This document shows, piece by piece, positions 17,683 to 27,055 of a stretch of DNA of 38,290 nt; position 1 is the first letter of the stretch; each line of letters starts with the position of its first letter. A program made the position numbers and the translations under genes. The stretch comes from Cymbomonas tetramitiformis (taxonomy: Eukaryota > Chlorophyta > Pyramimonadophyceae > Pyramimonadales > Pyramimonadaceae), in contig LGRX02029288.1 of NCBI GenBank assembly GCA_001247695.2, positions 1 to 38,290 of the forward strand. Reading direction: 5' to 3'. Below the pieces are notes generated by a model that saw nothing but the letters and a program-made list of their open reading frames with translations, did no database searches and was not told where the DNA came from.

Positions 17683-18502
17683 ATATAGTCGTGCTGTTAT
17701 ATATCTATATAGTCGGATAAACCCTGAGTTGAGGGTTTCGTGATCAGAACGGTAAAGTGTGTCTTGATATAAAGAAAGGTAAACATAAATACCTAAGCTA
17801 TTTCGCACCTACGGGTGACGGTCACCCAGCCTACTAGAGGATGTGACATGCGACAGCTTTGGGAGTCACAGTGTCATATCCAGCACACCACCTAGGGTGG
17901 TGACCGGAGCTAGGTGTTTGAAATACAGAACACACTCCCTACTAAACTTCAGGAGGAAACTTCAGCACTAGTGGGGGCCTGTACTCTCGGTCAGGGCGGA
18001 CCCATCGCACAGCAGGCAGCGAGAGTCTGCTATACAAATCTAGTTAGTGCCTAAAACCCTAAACACAACTCAATTCAGGAGCTCTTATGCAGATCAAGGA
18101 AAGCAAAGACAAGCAAATTCCCAGGCAGGCACGGCGTAGCTAACTGCTCAGCCACTGGAAACTCTCAGAACTTAACTCTCGGAACTGCTCGGCCAGCACG
18201 GAGTAAAGTCAACGTGACGAGCATGTCGGCCTCCGGAGCTGGCGGTGAATCATTCGTAGAGCAAATTGACGGAATACAGTAATCACGCACCAATAAGAAA
18301 GTCCTAAATATGGGGTCAGCCAGCGAATTTCGTCAAGTTGTGACCCCCCCCGCCGCCAGCCGACCCTATGAAATCGCTAAGAATAAGAAATCCCGATTTC
18401 GTAGCTCAGCCAGCCAATTTCTTATTCTTATTGCTTAAGGAGGAGGCAGCCAGCTATCTTCAAATTAGCACTCAGCGACGGCCACAGTAGTTAACTTTTA
18501 GT
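17683..18502. other. Non-coding stretch with short palindromes
   Basis: No gene is seen. There is a perfect 15-bp palindrome GGGTGACGGTCACCC near 17813, an ACCACCTAGGGTGGT near 17887, and an inverted pair AGAATAAGAAAT/ATTTCTTATTCT at about 18380 and 18418. Confidence 0.5.
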
Positions 18503-18607
18503 ATGAATCCTGAACGCCGTGAGCAGATAAGAGAGCTGAAGAAGGATGTAGACGAAGGACTCATAAGTCAATCGGACTTCGAGAACCTTATGAGTGACAC
18601 CCTCTAG
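18503..18607 (+). CDS. 34-residue ORF resembling a SHOCT motif
   Basis: The ATG at 18503 opens a 34-residue frame whose core reads IRELKKDVDEGLISQSDF. This resembles the SHOCT pattern (leucine/isoleucine helix, acidic-Gly-Leu-Ile turn, then acidic-Phe helix) found as an oligomerisation tail on other proteins. There is no further domain and no splice signal that I can defend. It may be a free-standing small protein, an exon of a larger one, or chance. Confidence 0.35.
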   Translation: MNPERREQIRELKKDVDEGLISQSDFENLMSDTL

Positions 18608-18718
18608 AACGGCGTGGTAATTGGATGCTTGGTGGTGGAAGCCTTCGGCATGTGCCTCGCGCCTTTGTGGTAGTGTTCATCTTGTAGCTCAGGTCCATGA
18701 ATTTAACGAGCAGTGGTA

Positions 18719-18795
18719 CGACCGAATGAAACGTACAGTCTCATTCGGTAATAAACCCGCCTTGAATTGAAAACAAGGCGGTTTATAATAGGAAG
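18719..18795. other. Two adjacent strong hairpins
   Basis: ACCGAATGA and TCATTCGGT form the first stem around an 11-base loop (about 18719-18752). Immediately after, AAACCCGCCTTG and CAAGGCGGTTT form a second with one bulge around AATTGAAAA (about 18755-18786). They lie between the small plus-strand ORF and the minus-strand Gag-like ORF, so a 3'-end or RNA-structure role is possible. Confidence 0.6.
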
Positions 18796-18866
18796 ATTAT
18801 ACCTCAAGTCACATCTCCGCCTCTCAGGTGCCGCAACACCCCTCAAGTCACATCGCCGCCTTGAAT

Positions 18867-19400
18867 TCAACCGGTTCGCTGAAGTAGATTATCAACGTGT
18901 GATGTGATCATTGATTTCCGGGTACATACCGGTACCACACCCCCTGCAGCGTGATGTGCGAGAGGTAGGTCTGCCATTGTCCGCATCATATCCAGATTGC
19001 TCCTTCTGTTTAGGAACCTGATTGGAATATTGCGTCGCCGCCGTCCATTAATAAGGTCCTTGTCCAGGTCCTTCTGTATGTCAGCAGCAGATACTTTCTG
19101 TCGCAGCTGTTTCCGGATCCGCTGCATCAGAGCCTCCATCGAGGTCGCCCTCCCCTTACTTCGCCACTGCCACGCGGGTAAACGCTGTGACTGTTCCGTC
19201 AAGAGGGGCGCGTACACATTATTGTACATCCATGTGCCCAACACTGCAAAGTGCCGAGGCATAGGATCACCTTCTTCAGGTGAAACTCTCAGCTTACTGC
19301 TGAAAGTCAGTGGCGAGCTTGTCGCCACCGAGAAGGGTGATTCATCACCCTTCCTCCTCGGAGATAGTGATCTCCTCGGAGTTGCGCAACTCCGCACCAA
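18867..19400 (-). CDS. Hypothetical ORF overlapping the 3' end of the Gag-like ORF
   Basis: This minus-strand frame overlaps the last ~55 bp of the Gag-like ORF in another register (+1 relative). The part beyond the Gag stop is basic, with HFAVLGTWMYNNVYAPLL and RIRKQLRQKVSAADIQKDL. It is not a protease, RT or integrase by any motif I can see. It could be a remnant of the downstream polyprotein region or an independent small protein; coding status is uncertain. Confidence 0.35.
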   Translation of the reverse strand: MVRSCATPRRSLSPRRKGDESPFSVATSSPLTFSSKLRVSPEEGDPMPRHFAVLGTWMYNNVYAPLLTEQSQRLPAWQWRSKGRATSMEALMQRIRKQLRQKVSAADIQKDLDKDLINGRRRRNIPIRFLNRRSNLDMMRTMADLPLAHHAAGGVVPVCTRKSMITSHVDNLLQRTG

Positions 19401-22400
19401 TAACCGCCAGCTGCTCGGAGCACCCTACCAAGGCCGCCAAGGATTCCACGGCCTCTCCATCCATCTCTGCCAAGCTCTCGATCTCCGCCTTTAGCTCGAC
19501 AGGTGCCCACTCAGTGTCCTCATTGCGCGACAACGCCCAGAACAACGCCGCCACTTGTTCTCGGTTTCGAGCTAAACGAGGGGGTGCGTTTGCCTTCCAC
19601 GCGGCCAACTTCACCGCGTCCGTACAGTCCCGCACCAGATGGTCGGGACTTTGACACGCGTAGCAGTTTCTCACTCGCTTCGGATAGGTCGGGGTTGTTG
19701 TCGAGGCCGGGGGCGATGGTCGAGCAGAGGTCGGCGCTGCAGCGAGCTCAGCGTGCGTGGCTGCCATCAATCGATGGGGCTCCCGAGAGCGGCTTCGGAA
19801 GAAGGACCTGGAGGGTGACGGAGATGTAGAAGGGGAATTCCAGGGGCGGCCAGTTCGTTCTCCACTTCTGTTGGATTGAGCCTGAGCCGCCTTCTTCTCC
19901 TTGCGCGACTCGATGTTTTTGGCAATCTCCAGCACTTTTAAGATTGCCTGAGTAACATCACGGGGCGTCGCCTCCTCCTTCATCTTCTCTTCCCACACAT
20001 GCGGCTCGGAGAGGTCCAGCTTGATCCTTCGCAGCTCCTCACCCACCTTGTCAGTGTAGGTGAGTCCCCTCCAGAATATGTATGAGAACTCAGACTCAGA
20101 GACTTGCACGCACCCTTGAACGACCTTTGCCATAAAGTTCACAGTCTTATGGCGATTGGTCAATCGCGAGTGGTAGGCGTCAGCGGTCTCGTCTTTCTTC
20201 TGACCAATCTGGAGGTCATCTCGAAGAGTTTGAAGTTCCGCCACCGGAAGAGTACTCACCGCCAGGTCCCCCAGAAAGACGTCGGGGTCGCTGTATCGGA
20301 GACGCCAGGCCTCCGATGTCCCAGAACCGCCGCCAGCCCTCTCCATATACTCTTTCTGCTCCGTGCCCAATGCAGTTTCTGTCACGGTCCATAGCACCTC
20401 GGAGACCGAAGATTGACGTCCCTCTCCCGCATAGCAGCTCGCCTGAGAGAACGCCCTCAGTACCACCTTCTCGTTGAGGAGCTTGTGCAGATTCCTCGCA
20501 AAGGTTTCCAACTCAGTAATGGCCTTCTCTTTACTCAGCTTTTCCGCGGAAGGGAAGCGGGTCAGCTTTTCAACGAGGCGGTCAATGTTGCTCTGCACCT
20601 TGCTCTCCAGATAAGCCGCCTTGTCGCCAGGGTCGTGTTCTCCTTGTCCAGGAGGGCGTGGGTTAAAGACCTGAGCGTGTGGAGAAAGGCCTGGACGAGC
20701 GTGGGGATGTGGCGCAACCGGTCCTGCGAAATAGGGACTCCGGTGTTGCGGCGCATGCGGTCCTGAATGAAGGGAATGTCCATGACCTCCTGCAGAAGAT
20801 CCCGCTGCAGCCGCGCTGATCTGCGGAATCCCAGAATGAACAGCCACACCGGGATTAAGTCCGACGCAGGGCGTCCCAGGTTGCACAGCAATGCCCGAAG
20901 GATGTCCGACAGGAGGCACCCCAGATTGAACAGCGAGACCGGGTGGGACTCCAATGTTTGATAGCCCAGGAGGGGCAGCAAGGGCAGGAGGGACTCCAGC
21001 AGGTTGTACTCCAGATGGTACAGATGAGTCTCCTGCGTGTGGTATCATTGCCGATAAGGTTGTCGAAGTGTTCGCGGTAGCCACCGGAATACGCGTTACC
21101 ATCGGGTCATTAAGTATAGGCGTATTGGTCAGAGCCACTGATAATGATGGCGCCCTGACCATTGATGAGGATGGCGCAGCCGAAGAGGATGGAGGCGTCG
21201 CAGGAGCTTCCAAGGCCGGAAGGTTCCTCTCTCTCCGGCACTCGTCTACGTACCATTGACTTCGCTGCACCTCGAACCAGGCTGCCAGACAATCTCGATC
21301 CAGCATGGAGATCTGCTCTTCAAGAGGCCAGTCTGGGATTTCCATCCAGCTTGGTGACACCACCCCCCTTCCTCCAGGACTGCGGTGATACTCGTGTAAC
21401 ACCGTGTCCACCGCGTCCTTGTTCACCATCATGACATAGGTGGGGACAGCGGGGGATAGAAGTAAGGCGGGGGAACCAGTTACCAACCCCCCAGCGGAGA
21501 TGTACTCCGTGAGGGGCATACCGATCAACGTCAGGGCCTTGTAGAAGAGGTTGACGCCGAAGGGTCCCGTGGATGCCAATCCAGTAGCCGTGGGCATGTC
21601 AAACTGGAATTCTGAATACCCAGGCGGCGTAGGCGTCCACAGGCTCAACCCCTCCGCAGTGACTAGCATCGCCCTTCCCCGGTGCGATCCACTGTAACCG
21701 CCAGGAGGATAGTGTGGGGGTCCAGAAGGAGGTCGACGAGGAGGTTCAGATTGATCTTCATCATCTTCTCCTTCTTCTGCTCCACCGTCTGGGGGAACGC
21801 CACTGGGACCTCCGCCCTCCGCTGATCTCCTAGGTGGTGAGTGTGCGCTTGTCACTCCCATCCCGCCAGTTGACTTACGAGGCGCCCCATCGTACGCCTT
21901 CTTGCGATCCACTGCCTTCCACTTCTCCTTCGAGATACGCCGCCATTGCTCCTCCTCGGTCCCAATGCTGTCATTCGCCACCGCTGGAGAGGAATCACTT
22001 CCATCAATGACGATGGTGACAAGGGAAGACCGCCGCATCCTGGCCAACTGTCGACATGCTACACCTGATTGTGAGTCAGAATGTACAGGGTCAATACTCT
22101 CACGCAATTGTCGAAGCTCCTCCACCGGCATCTGGTAAGGTCTTCTACTAGGAGGAGGATCTGCATGGTTGTCCATCTCGAACGAGACCTTGGCCACACG
22201 TCCTTCCGCCCGCTGCGTCCCCGATTTAGGGTTAGTCGAGTCACACACCTGATTCGAGGCTCCCACCATCTCAGTTACCACAGCCGCGTGGTGCGACTCA
22301 CTTAGGAAACCCAGCTTGGTCGCCAACTCCATCGAGAGCCCCTCAGAGGACTTGCGCCTGGCCTCCTCAACTCGGGAGATCTGCGACAAGCTATCCTCAG

Positions 22401-23154
22401 GTGAGGGTGGTGGTTGCGATGTCCGCGTCGCTCCTGGCGTCTGACCTAGAGATACTTCGGCAGAAGGTTCTCCATCAGCGTTTCCAGGCTGTGGCTGCTG
22501 CGTCTTAGCAACCACCGCGGGTATGGATAAGGATTGCGAGCTCTGCGTCGCTCCTGGCGTCTGACCTAGAGATACTTCAGCAGAAGATTCTCCACCAGCG
22601 TTTTCAGAGTGTAGCTGCTGCAACTTAGCAACCACTGCGTCGCTGATGGTCTGGGTAAGGTCCGCCACCCCCTGTGACCCAGCCACACTGTGATCACTGC
22701 CCGAGCCCGAACCTGCGCGTTCCGCCAGCCTGCGCTTCCTCGCTTTGGCGTCCCTCCTTGCTCTGGATCTCTCCGACATTTCAGAATTCGATGACGACGG
22801 TGAATTCGAGTCATGTCGATAAGGAAGATCGTGGCGGTTCCAGCTGTAGGGTCCCAATGCAGCCCTCGAACGTCGGCGTCTGAGTGGAGGATGTCCATCC
22901 TCACGCGGCAGTGCATACGATTCATTGCTGTCGTTTGATAAAGTGACCGCCAGGCACCCTCGCGCCAGGCCTGGCGTGTGGGACGCTGAGACGCTGAGAC
23001 GCTGAGACGCTGAGACGTGTGATAGTAAAATGAAACTGTTCAGCCGCAATGTTACGGTGATATATGACACGGTGGCGCAAAATCGCACTGCGTTGTCCCC
23101 TAGCAATTGAATCGAGCAAGGCTCTAACTGCCACTGTAATGTGGGCAGGCTCAT
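19345..23154 (-). CDS. Large Gag-like protein with zinc knuckle
   Basis: One open frame of 1269 codons. The first ATG is at 23154; another candidate start is the ATG at 22779 (MSERSRARRDAKARKRR), but the stretch between looks partly coding. Residues about 175-250 contain two ~41-residue repeats sharing AEVSLGQTPGATxxSQ. The middle (450-850) is Pro/Gly/Ser-rich. Residues about 855-1090 look like a helical capsid-type core with QIGQKKDETADAYHSRL, then comes a basic SR-rich linker. A CCHC knuckle CYACQSPDHLVRDC sits at about 19625-19668. The tail is acidic. CCHC plus this order is typical of LTR-retrotransposon Gag. No protease, RT, integrase or LTR pair is visible, so it is either Gag-only cargo or a remnant inside the hAT-like element. 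Confidence 0.8.
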   Translation of the reverse strand: MSLPTLQWQLEPCSIQLLGDNAVRFCATVSYITVTLRLNSFILLSHVSASQRLSVSASHTPGLARGCLAVTLSNDSNESYALPREDGHPPLRRRRSRAALGPYSWNRHDLPYRHDSNSPSSSNSEMSERSRARRDAKARKRRLAERAGSGSGSDHSVAGSQGVADLTQTISDAVVAKLQQLHSENAGGESSAEVSLGQTPGATQSSQSLSIPAVVAKTQQPQPGNADGEPSAEVSLGQTPGATRTSQPPPSPEDSLSQISRVEEARRKSSEGLSMELATKLGFLSESHHAAVVTEMVGASNQVCDSTNPKSGTQRAEGRVAKVSFEMDNHADPPPSRRPYQMPVEELRQLRESIDPVHSDSQSGVACRQLARMRRSSLVTIVIDGSDSSPAVANDSIGTEEEQWRRISKEKWKAVDRKKAYDGAPRKSTGGMGVTSAHSPPRRSAEGGGPSGVPPDGGAEEGEDDEDQSEPPRRPPSGPPHYPPGGYSGSHRGRAMLVTAEGLSLWTPTPPGYSEFQFDMPTATGLASTGPFGVNLFYKALTLIGMPLTEYISAGGLVTGSPALLLSPAVPTYVMMVNKDAVDTVLHEYHRSPGGRGVVSPSWMEIPDWPLEEQISMLDRDCLAAWFEVQRSQWYVDECRRERNLPALEAPATPPSSSAAPSSSMVRAPSLSVALTNTPILNDPMVTRIPVATANTSTTLSAMIPHAGDSSVPSGVQPAGVPPALAAPPGLSNIGVPPGLAVQSGVPPVGHPSGIAVQPGTPCVGLNPGVAVHSGIPQISAAAAGSSAGGHGHSLHSGPHAPQHRSPYFAGPVAPHPHARPGLSPHAQVFNPRPPGQGEHDPGDKAAYLESKVQSNIDRLVEKLTRFPSAEKLSKEKAITELETFARNLHKLLNEKVVLRAFSQASCYAGEGRQSSVSEVLWTVTETALGTEQKEYMERAGGGSGTSEAWRLRYSDPDVFLGDLAVSTLPVAELQTLRDDLQIGQKKDETADAYHSRLTNRHKTVNFMAKVVQGCVQVSESEFSYIFWRGLTYTDKVGEELRRIKLDLSEPHVWEEKMKEEATPRDVTQAILKVLEIAKNIESRKEKKAAQAQSNRSGERTGRPWNSPSTSPSPSRSFFRSRSREPHRLMAATHAELAAAPTSARPSPPASTTTPTYPKRVRNCYACQSPDHLVRDCTDAVKLAAWKANAPPRLARNREQVAALFWALSRNEDTEWAPVELKAEIESLAEMDGEAVESLAALVGCSEQLAVIGAELRNSEEITISEEEG
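22982..23017. repeat. GACGCTGA microsatellite, four units
   Basis: The 8-bp unit GACGCTGA is repeated about four times. It lies in the N-terminal part of the long Gag-like frame and translates as a Ser/Ala/Val-rich repeat. That is one reason to consider the downstream ATG at 22779 as the true start. Confidence 0.85.
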
Positions 23155-23196
23155 GCCAGCGGGGGGCTCATGCTACGAGGGGGTCGGTCGATTCAA

Positions 23197-23298
23197 CACA
23201 GGCGCGCCTGTGCTGGCGATTTCAGCACACTTCAGGCGCGCCTGTGCTAAAATGCGCCAGCATATGCTCGCGGTGGGCCTGTGCTGTAACATATATAC
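23197..23298 (-). promoter_or_regulatory. Candidate promoter of the Gag-like gene: TATA and GGCGCGCC palindromes
   Basis: On the minus strand, GGTATATATG (about 23290-23298) lies about 140 bp upstream of the ATG at 23154. Just downstream of it are a perfect 16-bp palindrome CACAGGCGCGCCTGTG (23197-23212), a second copy CAGGCGCGCCTG (23233-23244) and a half-copy GCCTGTGCT (about 23277-23285). Repeated palindromes near a TATA box suggest a protein-binding array; no experimental basis. Confidence 0.4.
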
Positions 23299-23339
23299 CG
23301 GTAATTTTGAAAACACGCGTTACCTATGGGAGCAGCAAC

Positions 23340-23561
23340 GTACGCTCAGTTTTCCGATCCATGTTCGATCCATGTTATAATTTTACATTTTCGATTTTTG
23401 ATCCAGGTTCGATTTGAGATTTCCATATTTGCATTTTGCATTTTCGATTTTCGATCCAGGGTTGATTCGTTCAGATTCCCAGATGTTGCATTCCGTCGAT
23501 TTCCGATCCATGTTCGATTTTAGATTTTGCATTTCATATTTTTGATTTCAGATTTCGGAAC
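23340..23561. repeat. AT-rich degenerate repeat, CGATCCATGTTCGAT type
   Basis: Phrases such as CGATCCATGTTCGAT, TTTTCGATTTTCGATCCAG and TTTGCATTT recur irregularly across about 220 bp and lead directly into the 27-bp minisatellite. There is no coding evidence. Confidence 0.7.
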
Positions 23562-23882
23562 ATCAATGTAATATGTTGAATATGGAACATCAATGTGATG
23601 TGTTAAATATGAAATGTCAATGTAATGTGCTAAATATGGAAGATCAATGCGATGTGTTAAATATGGAAGATCAATGTGATGTGTTAAATATGGAAGATCA
23701 GCGTGGTGTGTTCAATATGGAGGATCAATGTAATGTGTTCAACATGGAAGATCAATGCAATGTGCTAAATATGGAAGATCAATGTAATGTGTCAAATATG
23801 GAACATCAATGTAATGTGTTAAATATGGAAGATCAATGTAATGTGTTAAATATGGAACGTTGGTGTAATGTGTTACATATGG
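23562..23882. repeat. 27-bp minisatellite, about 12 copies, running into the gap
   Basis: The unit resembles ATCAATGTAATGTGTTAAAT followed by ATGGAAG, with substitutions but almost no indels. Because the unit is nine codons, one plus-strand frame stays open, encoding repeats of the type MEDQCNVLN; a minus-strand frame is also open for part of it. The array is cut by the assembly gap, so copy number is unknown. Coding is possible but unsupported. Confidence 0.9.
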
Positions 23883-24310
23883 NNNNNNNNNNNNNNNNNN
23901 NNNNNNNNNNNNNNNNNNNNNNNNNNNNNNNNNNNNNNNNNNNNNNNNNNNNNNNNNNNNNNNNNNNNNNNNNNNNNNNNNNNNNNNNNNNNNNNNNNNN
24001 NNNNNNNNNNNNNNNNNNNNNNNNNNNNNNNNNNNNNNNNNNNNNNNNNNNNNNNNNNNNNNNNNNNNNNNNNNNNNNNNNNNNNNNNNNNNNNNNNNNN
24101 NNNNNNNNNNNNNNNNNNNNNNNNNNNNNNNNNNNNNNNNNNNNNNNNNNNNNNNNNNNNNNNNNNNNNNNNNNNNNNNNNNNNNNNNNNNNNNNNNNNN
24201 NNNNNNNNNNNNNNNNNNNNNNNNNNNNNNNNNNNNNNNNNNNNNNNNNNNNNNNNNNNNNNNNNNNNNNNNNNNNNNNNNNNNNNNNNNNNNNNNNNNN
24301 NNNNNNNNNN
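23883..24310. other. Assembly gap (428 N)
   Basis: Unsequenced. It probably reflects collapse of the flanking tandem repeats; its true length may differ from 428 bp. Confidence 1.
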
Positions 24311-24560
24311 CCTCGGAAGCGTGTGTCCAAGATTCGGAAGCGTGTGTCCAAGATTCGTGGTAACAGTGGCACGCTAAGGTACCACCTTCAACGAAATACG
24401 GCTTTCGACCACCGTTGGGGCCTCTCGTGGGGCACGTGGGACTTGTCCTTGGGGTTTGCCGTGGGACCCTTGGGGCTTATCGCGGGACCCTATAGGGGCT
24501 TGGCGCGGGTCCCTTGGGGCTTATCGCTAGGTCCTTGCGGTTGGGGCTAGTCGCGGTCCC
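24311..24560. repeat. Short tandem repeats after the gap
   Basis: About two copies of a 21-bp unit CGGAAGCGTGTGTCCAAGATT occupy 24314-24357. Between about 24415 and 24560 degenerate GGGACCCTTGGGGCTTATCGC phrases recur. A strongly pyrimidine-rich stretch (24557-24720) follows. No gene. Confidence 0.75.
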
Positions 24561-25925
24561 TCTCCCGCCCCCTTCTCCCTCTCAGTATCACCATGTGTGC
24601 CCTCCTCCCTCCTCTCCCCTCCCCATACCCCCTTCTTTCCATTGCCCCCTCCTTAATTATTTCTCCAAATCCCACGCATCCTCCCTCCCCCCTTCCTTCC
24701 CCAAGCCTCCCCCCTTTACTTACCTAGGTTCGGCTACCCATACGTGGGAGTGACGAATTACAAAAATTATTTTGTAATTTTGGGGGATGTAAAGCGATTT
24801 GGGGAGGGGGGATATTTTTCCGGGGAGGTCTTGAAAAAAACATTTTGAGAATTAAGATTTCGGGAGCTCGAAAATTTTATTATTTCTAATATACAATAAT
24901 CGCAGTACTACTTCTAGTATGAAATAATGATATTTTGATGAGGGAGCTTGCTCAGCTCTTTTAGTAGTAACTTGTCGATTCAAACGCCCTCGGCTTCCCT
25001 CGGATTCGATCGACACATGCTAGTCACTTCACATTCGGTTCCTATATCTATGCAGTTATCGGAATGCAGCTGCCAATCAGTCACCTGTCTCTCTTCTGAA
25101 TAATCATAGATATGCTGCTGATGTGGCAAGAACTGAGGCTCTCCTGCTTTCCCTCCAGTTATGTTCGACTGTTCGAGTTCTGGATGGTTTCCCGCCATTT
25201 CTGGATGGTTTCCCACCATTTTTCTTGAGCCTGATCTGCTGTAGGTGCAGATATTCCAATGTCACACAGAGGTTCTGAATGCTGTCAGTCACTCCTGTCA
25301 TGCCTCTCGGGTCATAATAGTGACGTGCCATCATTCCTGTCACTCGTCACTCTGACATGTCTGTCACTCGTCTGACTCGCGTTCTACCCTTGTACAAGCT
25401 GAATTCCTACGTACAGATAAATAGGTGTTAGAATAAGGCGCGAGAGCAAGATCGGGGTTTTTACCTTCATCTATTGCGGCAAATCCCTGAATGGCCTACC
25501 TTCTACCGCCTGGCCCTGTGGGCCAAATCCCTGAATTTTGTGACTGCGGCAAGGCCGTGCGGGCCCAAATCCCTGATTCCCCCCTGGACCCCATCGGGCT
25601 CAAAACTCCCATAATATCAAGGTTTTGCGCCCTGCGGGCCCAAATCCCCGATTTCTCGCCGCGAACCCCTGATTTTCCTGGCGCTAGCCAAGCTCGCGCC
25701 CGTAAGCATAATTCGCAGCTAGGCTTGCACCCTGCCCACTCCATTTGAGCTTGACATTTGCTGTCGACTTGTTGTGAAATATAAGCGATATTGATAGTGA
25801 GAGCCCTTAAAGAATTTACCAGGTCGTGATGCGGATATCGACGACGAGTTCCGCAGTCGCTCGGAGAAAGAACGGAACAAGCGAAGAAAGGTGATATGAA
25901 TCATATCTTGGTCATCGCGACGTAT
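24561..25925. other. Non-coding interior of the large element with degenerate repeats
   Basis: There is a pyrimidine-rich tract to 24720, then AT-rich sequence to about 24960. A small duplication TTTCTGGATGGTTTCCCRCC lies near 25183-25220. Phrases of the form GCGGGCCCAAATCCCTGATT recur at about 25473, 25519, 25559 and 25635. A short plus-strand stretch at about 25823-25890 (acidic then KERNKRRK, flanked by CCAG| and AAG|GTGATA) could be a cryptic exon, but nothing joins to it. Confidence 0.45.
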
Positions 25926-26389
25926 ATTGATATATCGATAAGTTTCAGTGATTGCTTACGCATTGCTTACCTGAACTAAATTATTCACAAAGATCGATAC
26001 GTACTATTTGCACGCTGCGTACATTATAATACGCATGCAGTACCTCAATCTCAGTGACATACAACTTCGCGTTCGTAAATCGCCATTGCAGCCCTGTATG
26101 CCCCGCGCGCGCCGGGTAAAGCGTCGCGTATGTATGTGCCTGATAAGTCATGTTGTACATGAAAGTCTCGGTCCATGTTTACTATCGGATGCTTCTGTTG
26201 CTTGGTGCATGCCAGTCGCTTTGTAGTAAGCCATAGTGTAATTAAAGTGATACGTGATACCGACATATTGTAACTTGGATCACCTATCGCGATTGGTATA
26301 GGAGGACTCGTTCGTATTGACATATAACCAGACGAGACGTATCGAAAACTATCGATACGTCCGAAAACTTTCGATGCCCACCCTTGATT

Positions 26390-26947
26390 TCAACACTTAA
26401 TCTCGGTTGAGGTGGACGGACTAATGTAAAGGAATATGCCGGAATCAATATATCTAAGCAAATTATGCTGCCAACTGGCAACTGCCACACATAACGAGCT
26501 GTAGCGGGCAAGTACTCGATGATGACATGTCGCCGTTGCTAATTGAGACACCTCTGCGTGTCTCTGACTCTGACAAATACCAGTGGAGATGTGTTTCGCA
26601 ATAGGGCGGCGCCGCACGTGACCATTCCCCAGGGTGGTATCCACAAGAAGACCCGCATCCGGCGTGATCACAATGGTGATCGGTGTTGCCATTAGGGGTG
26701 CGCCGCCACCGCTAGCTGGGTCGTTGATAGCTTCATCTTGTTCTTCAGGTTCATTAATGGGATCAGCTGAGTCATCCCCCGCAGTTGACAGCTCCTTCTT
26801 TGCTGAATGCAGCCGGAAGGCGGGTGTTATGTACCGTGTTTCTTGTACGGTAGTTCTCGCCGCTTTCCCACCTTGTGGAGGCGTCCGAAACAGTGTATAA
26901 ATCGGATGCAAGCGGCAAAAGTCGCAGAATAATTTGCCTGCGCGCAT
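26390..26947 (-). CDS. Hypothetical 185-residue ORF beside the hAT-like element
   Basis: The ATG at 26947 opens a frame ending at a TGA that lies within the 8-bp target duplication. Composition looks protein-like in the middle (an acidic INEPEEQDEAINDP stretch, then APLMATPITIVITPDAGLLVD), but I recognise no family. It starts inside a 31-bp tandem repeat, which weakens the start. It may be a relic or chance. Confidence 0.25.
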   Translation of the reverse strand: MRAGKLFCDFCRLHPIYTLFRTPPQGGKAARTTVQETRYITPAFRLHSAKKELSTAGDDSADPINEPEEQDEAINDPASGGGAPLMATPITIVITPDAGLLVDTTLGNGHVRRRPIAKHISTGICQSQRHAEVSQLATATCHHRVLARYSSLCVAVASWQHNLLRYIDSGIFLYISPSTSTEIKC

Positions 26948-27055
26948 ACTAATACTAAAAGCATTTGCCTACGCGCAGACTACTATTCGAATCATTTGCC
27001 TACGCGCATACTACAACATTCGGCATTTGCAAACACGCATATTAAAGTACACCCT
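26932..27055. repeat. 31-bp tandem repeat, four copies
   Basis: Copies start at 26932, 26963, 26994 and 27025, exactly 31 bp apart. Each opens with ATTTGCCTACGCGCATACTA or a close variant, followed by about 11 variable bases. The last copy is diverged. Confidence 0.85.

Larger units (their letters stand above)
17150..26386. mobile_element. Large hAT-like transposon, 9.2 kb, no transposase seen
   Basis: The left end CAAGGGTAGGTATCGA (17150) and the inverted right end CAAGGGTGGGCATCGA (26386 downward) match at 14 of 16 bases. They are immediately flanked by the identical 8-bp sequence ATTTCAAC (17142-17149 and 26387-26394). Both subterminal regions are dense in TATCGATA-type motifs (17160-17405; about 25930-26360), as expected for transposase-binding repeats. 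An 8-bp TSD with CARGG ends fits hAT. I find no BED finger or hATC-domain transposase; one could lie in the gap. Contents include a MITE, a tiny ORF, a large Gag-like ORF and minisatellites. Length is approximate because of the 428-N gap. Confidence 0.75.

Noticed and set aside
18048..18066. CCCTAAA as interstitial telomere repeat
   Set aside because: Only a single clean unit is present; expected by chance.
26932..27055. CRISPR-like array (20 conserved bases plus ~11 variable bases, four times)
   Set aside because: Exact 31-bp period leaves no room for real spacers, the variable part is itself partly similar, and the genome is eukaryotic; it is an ordinary tandem repeat.
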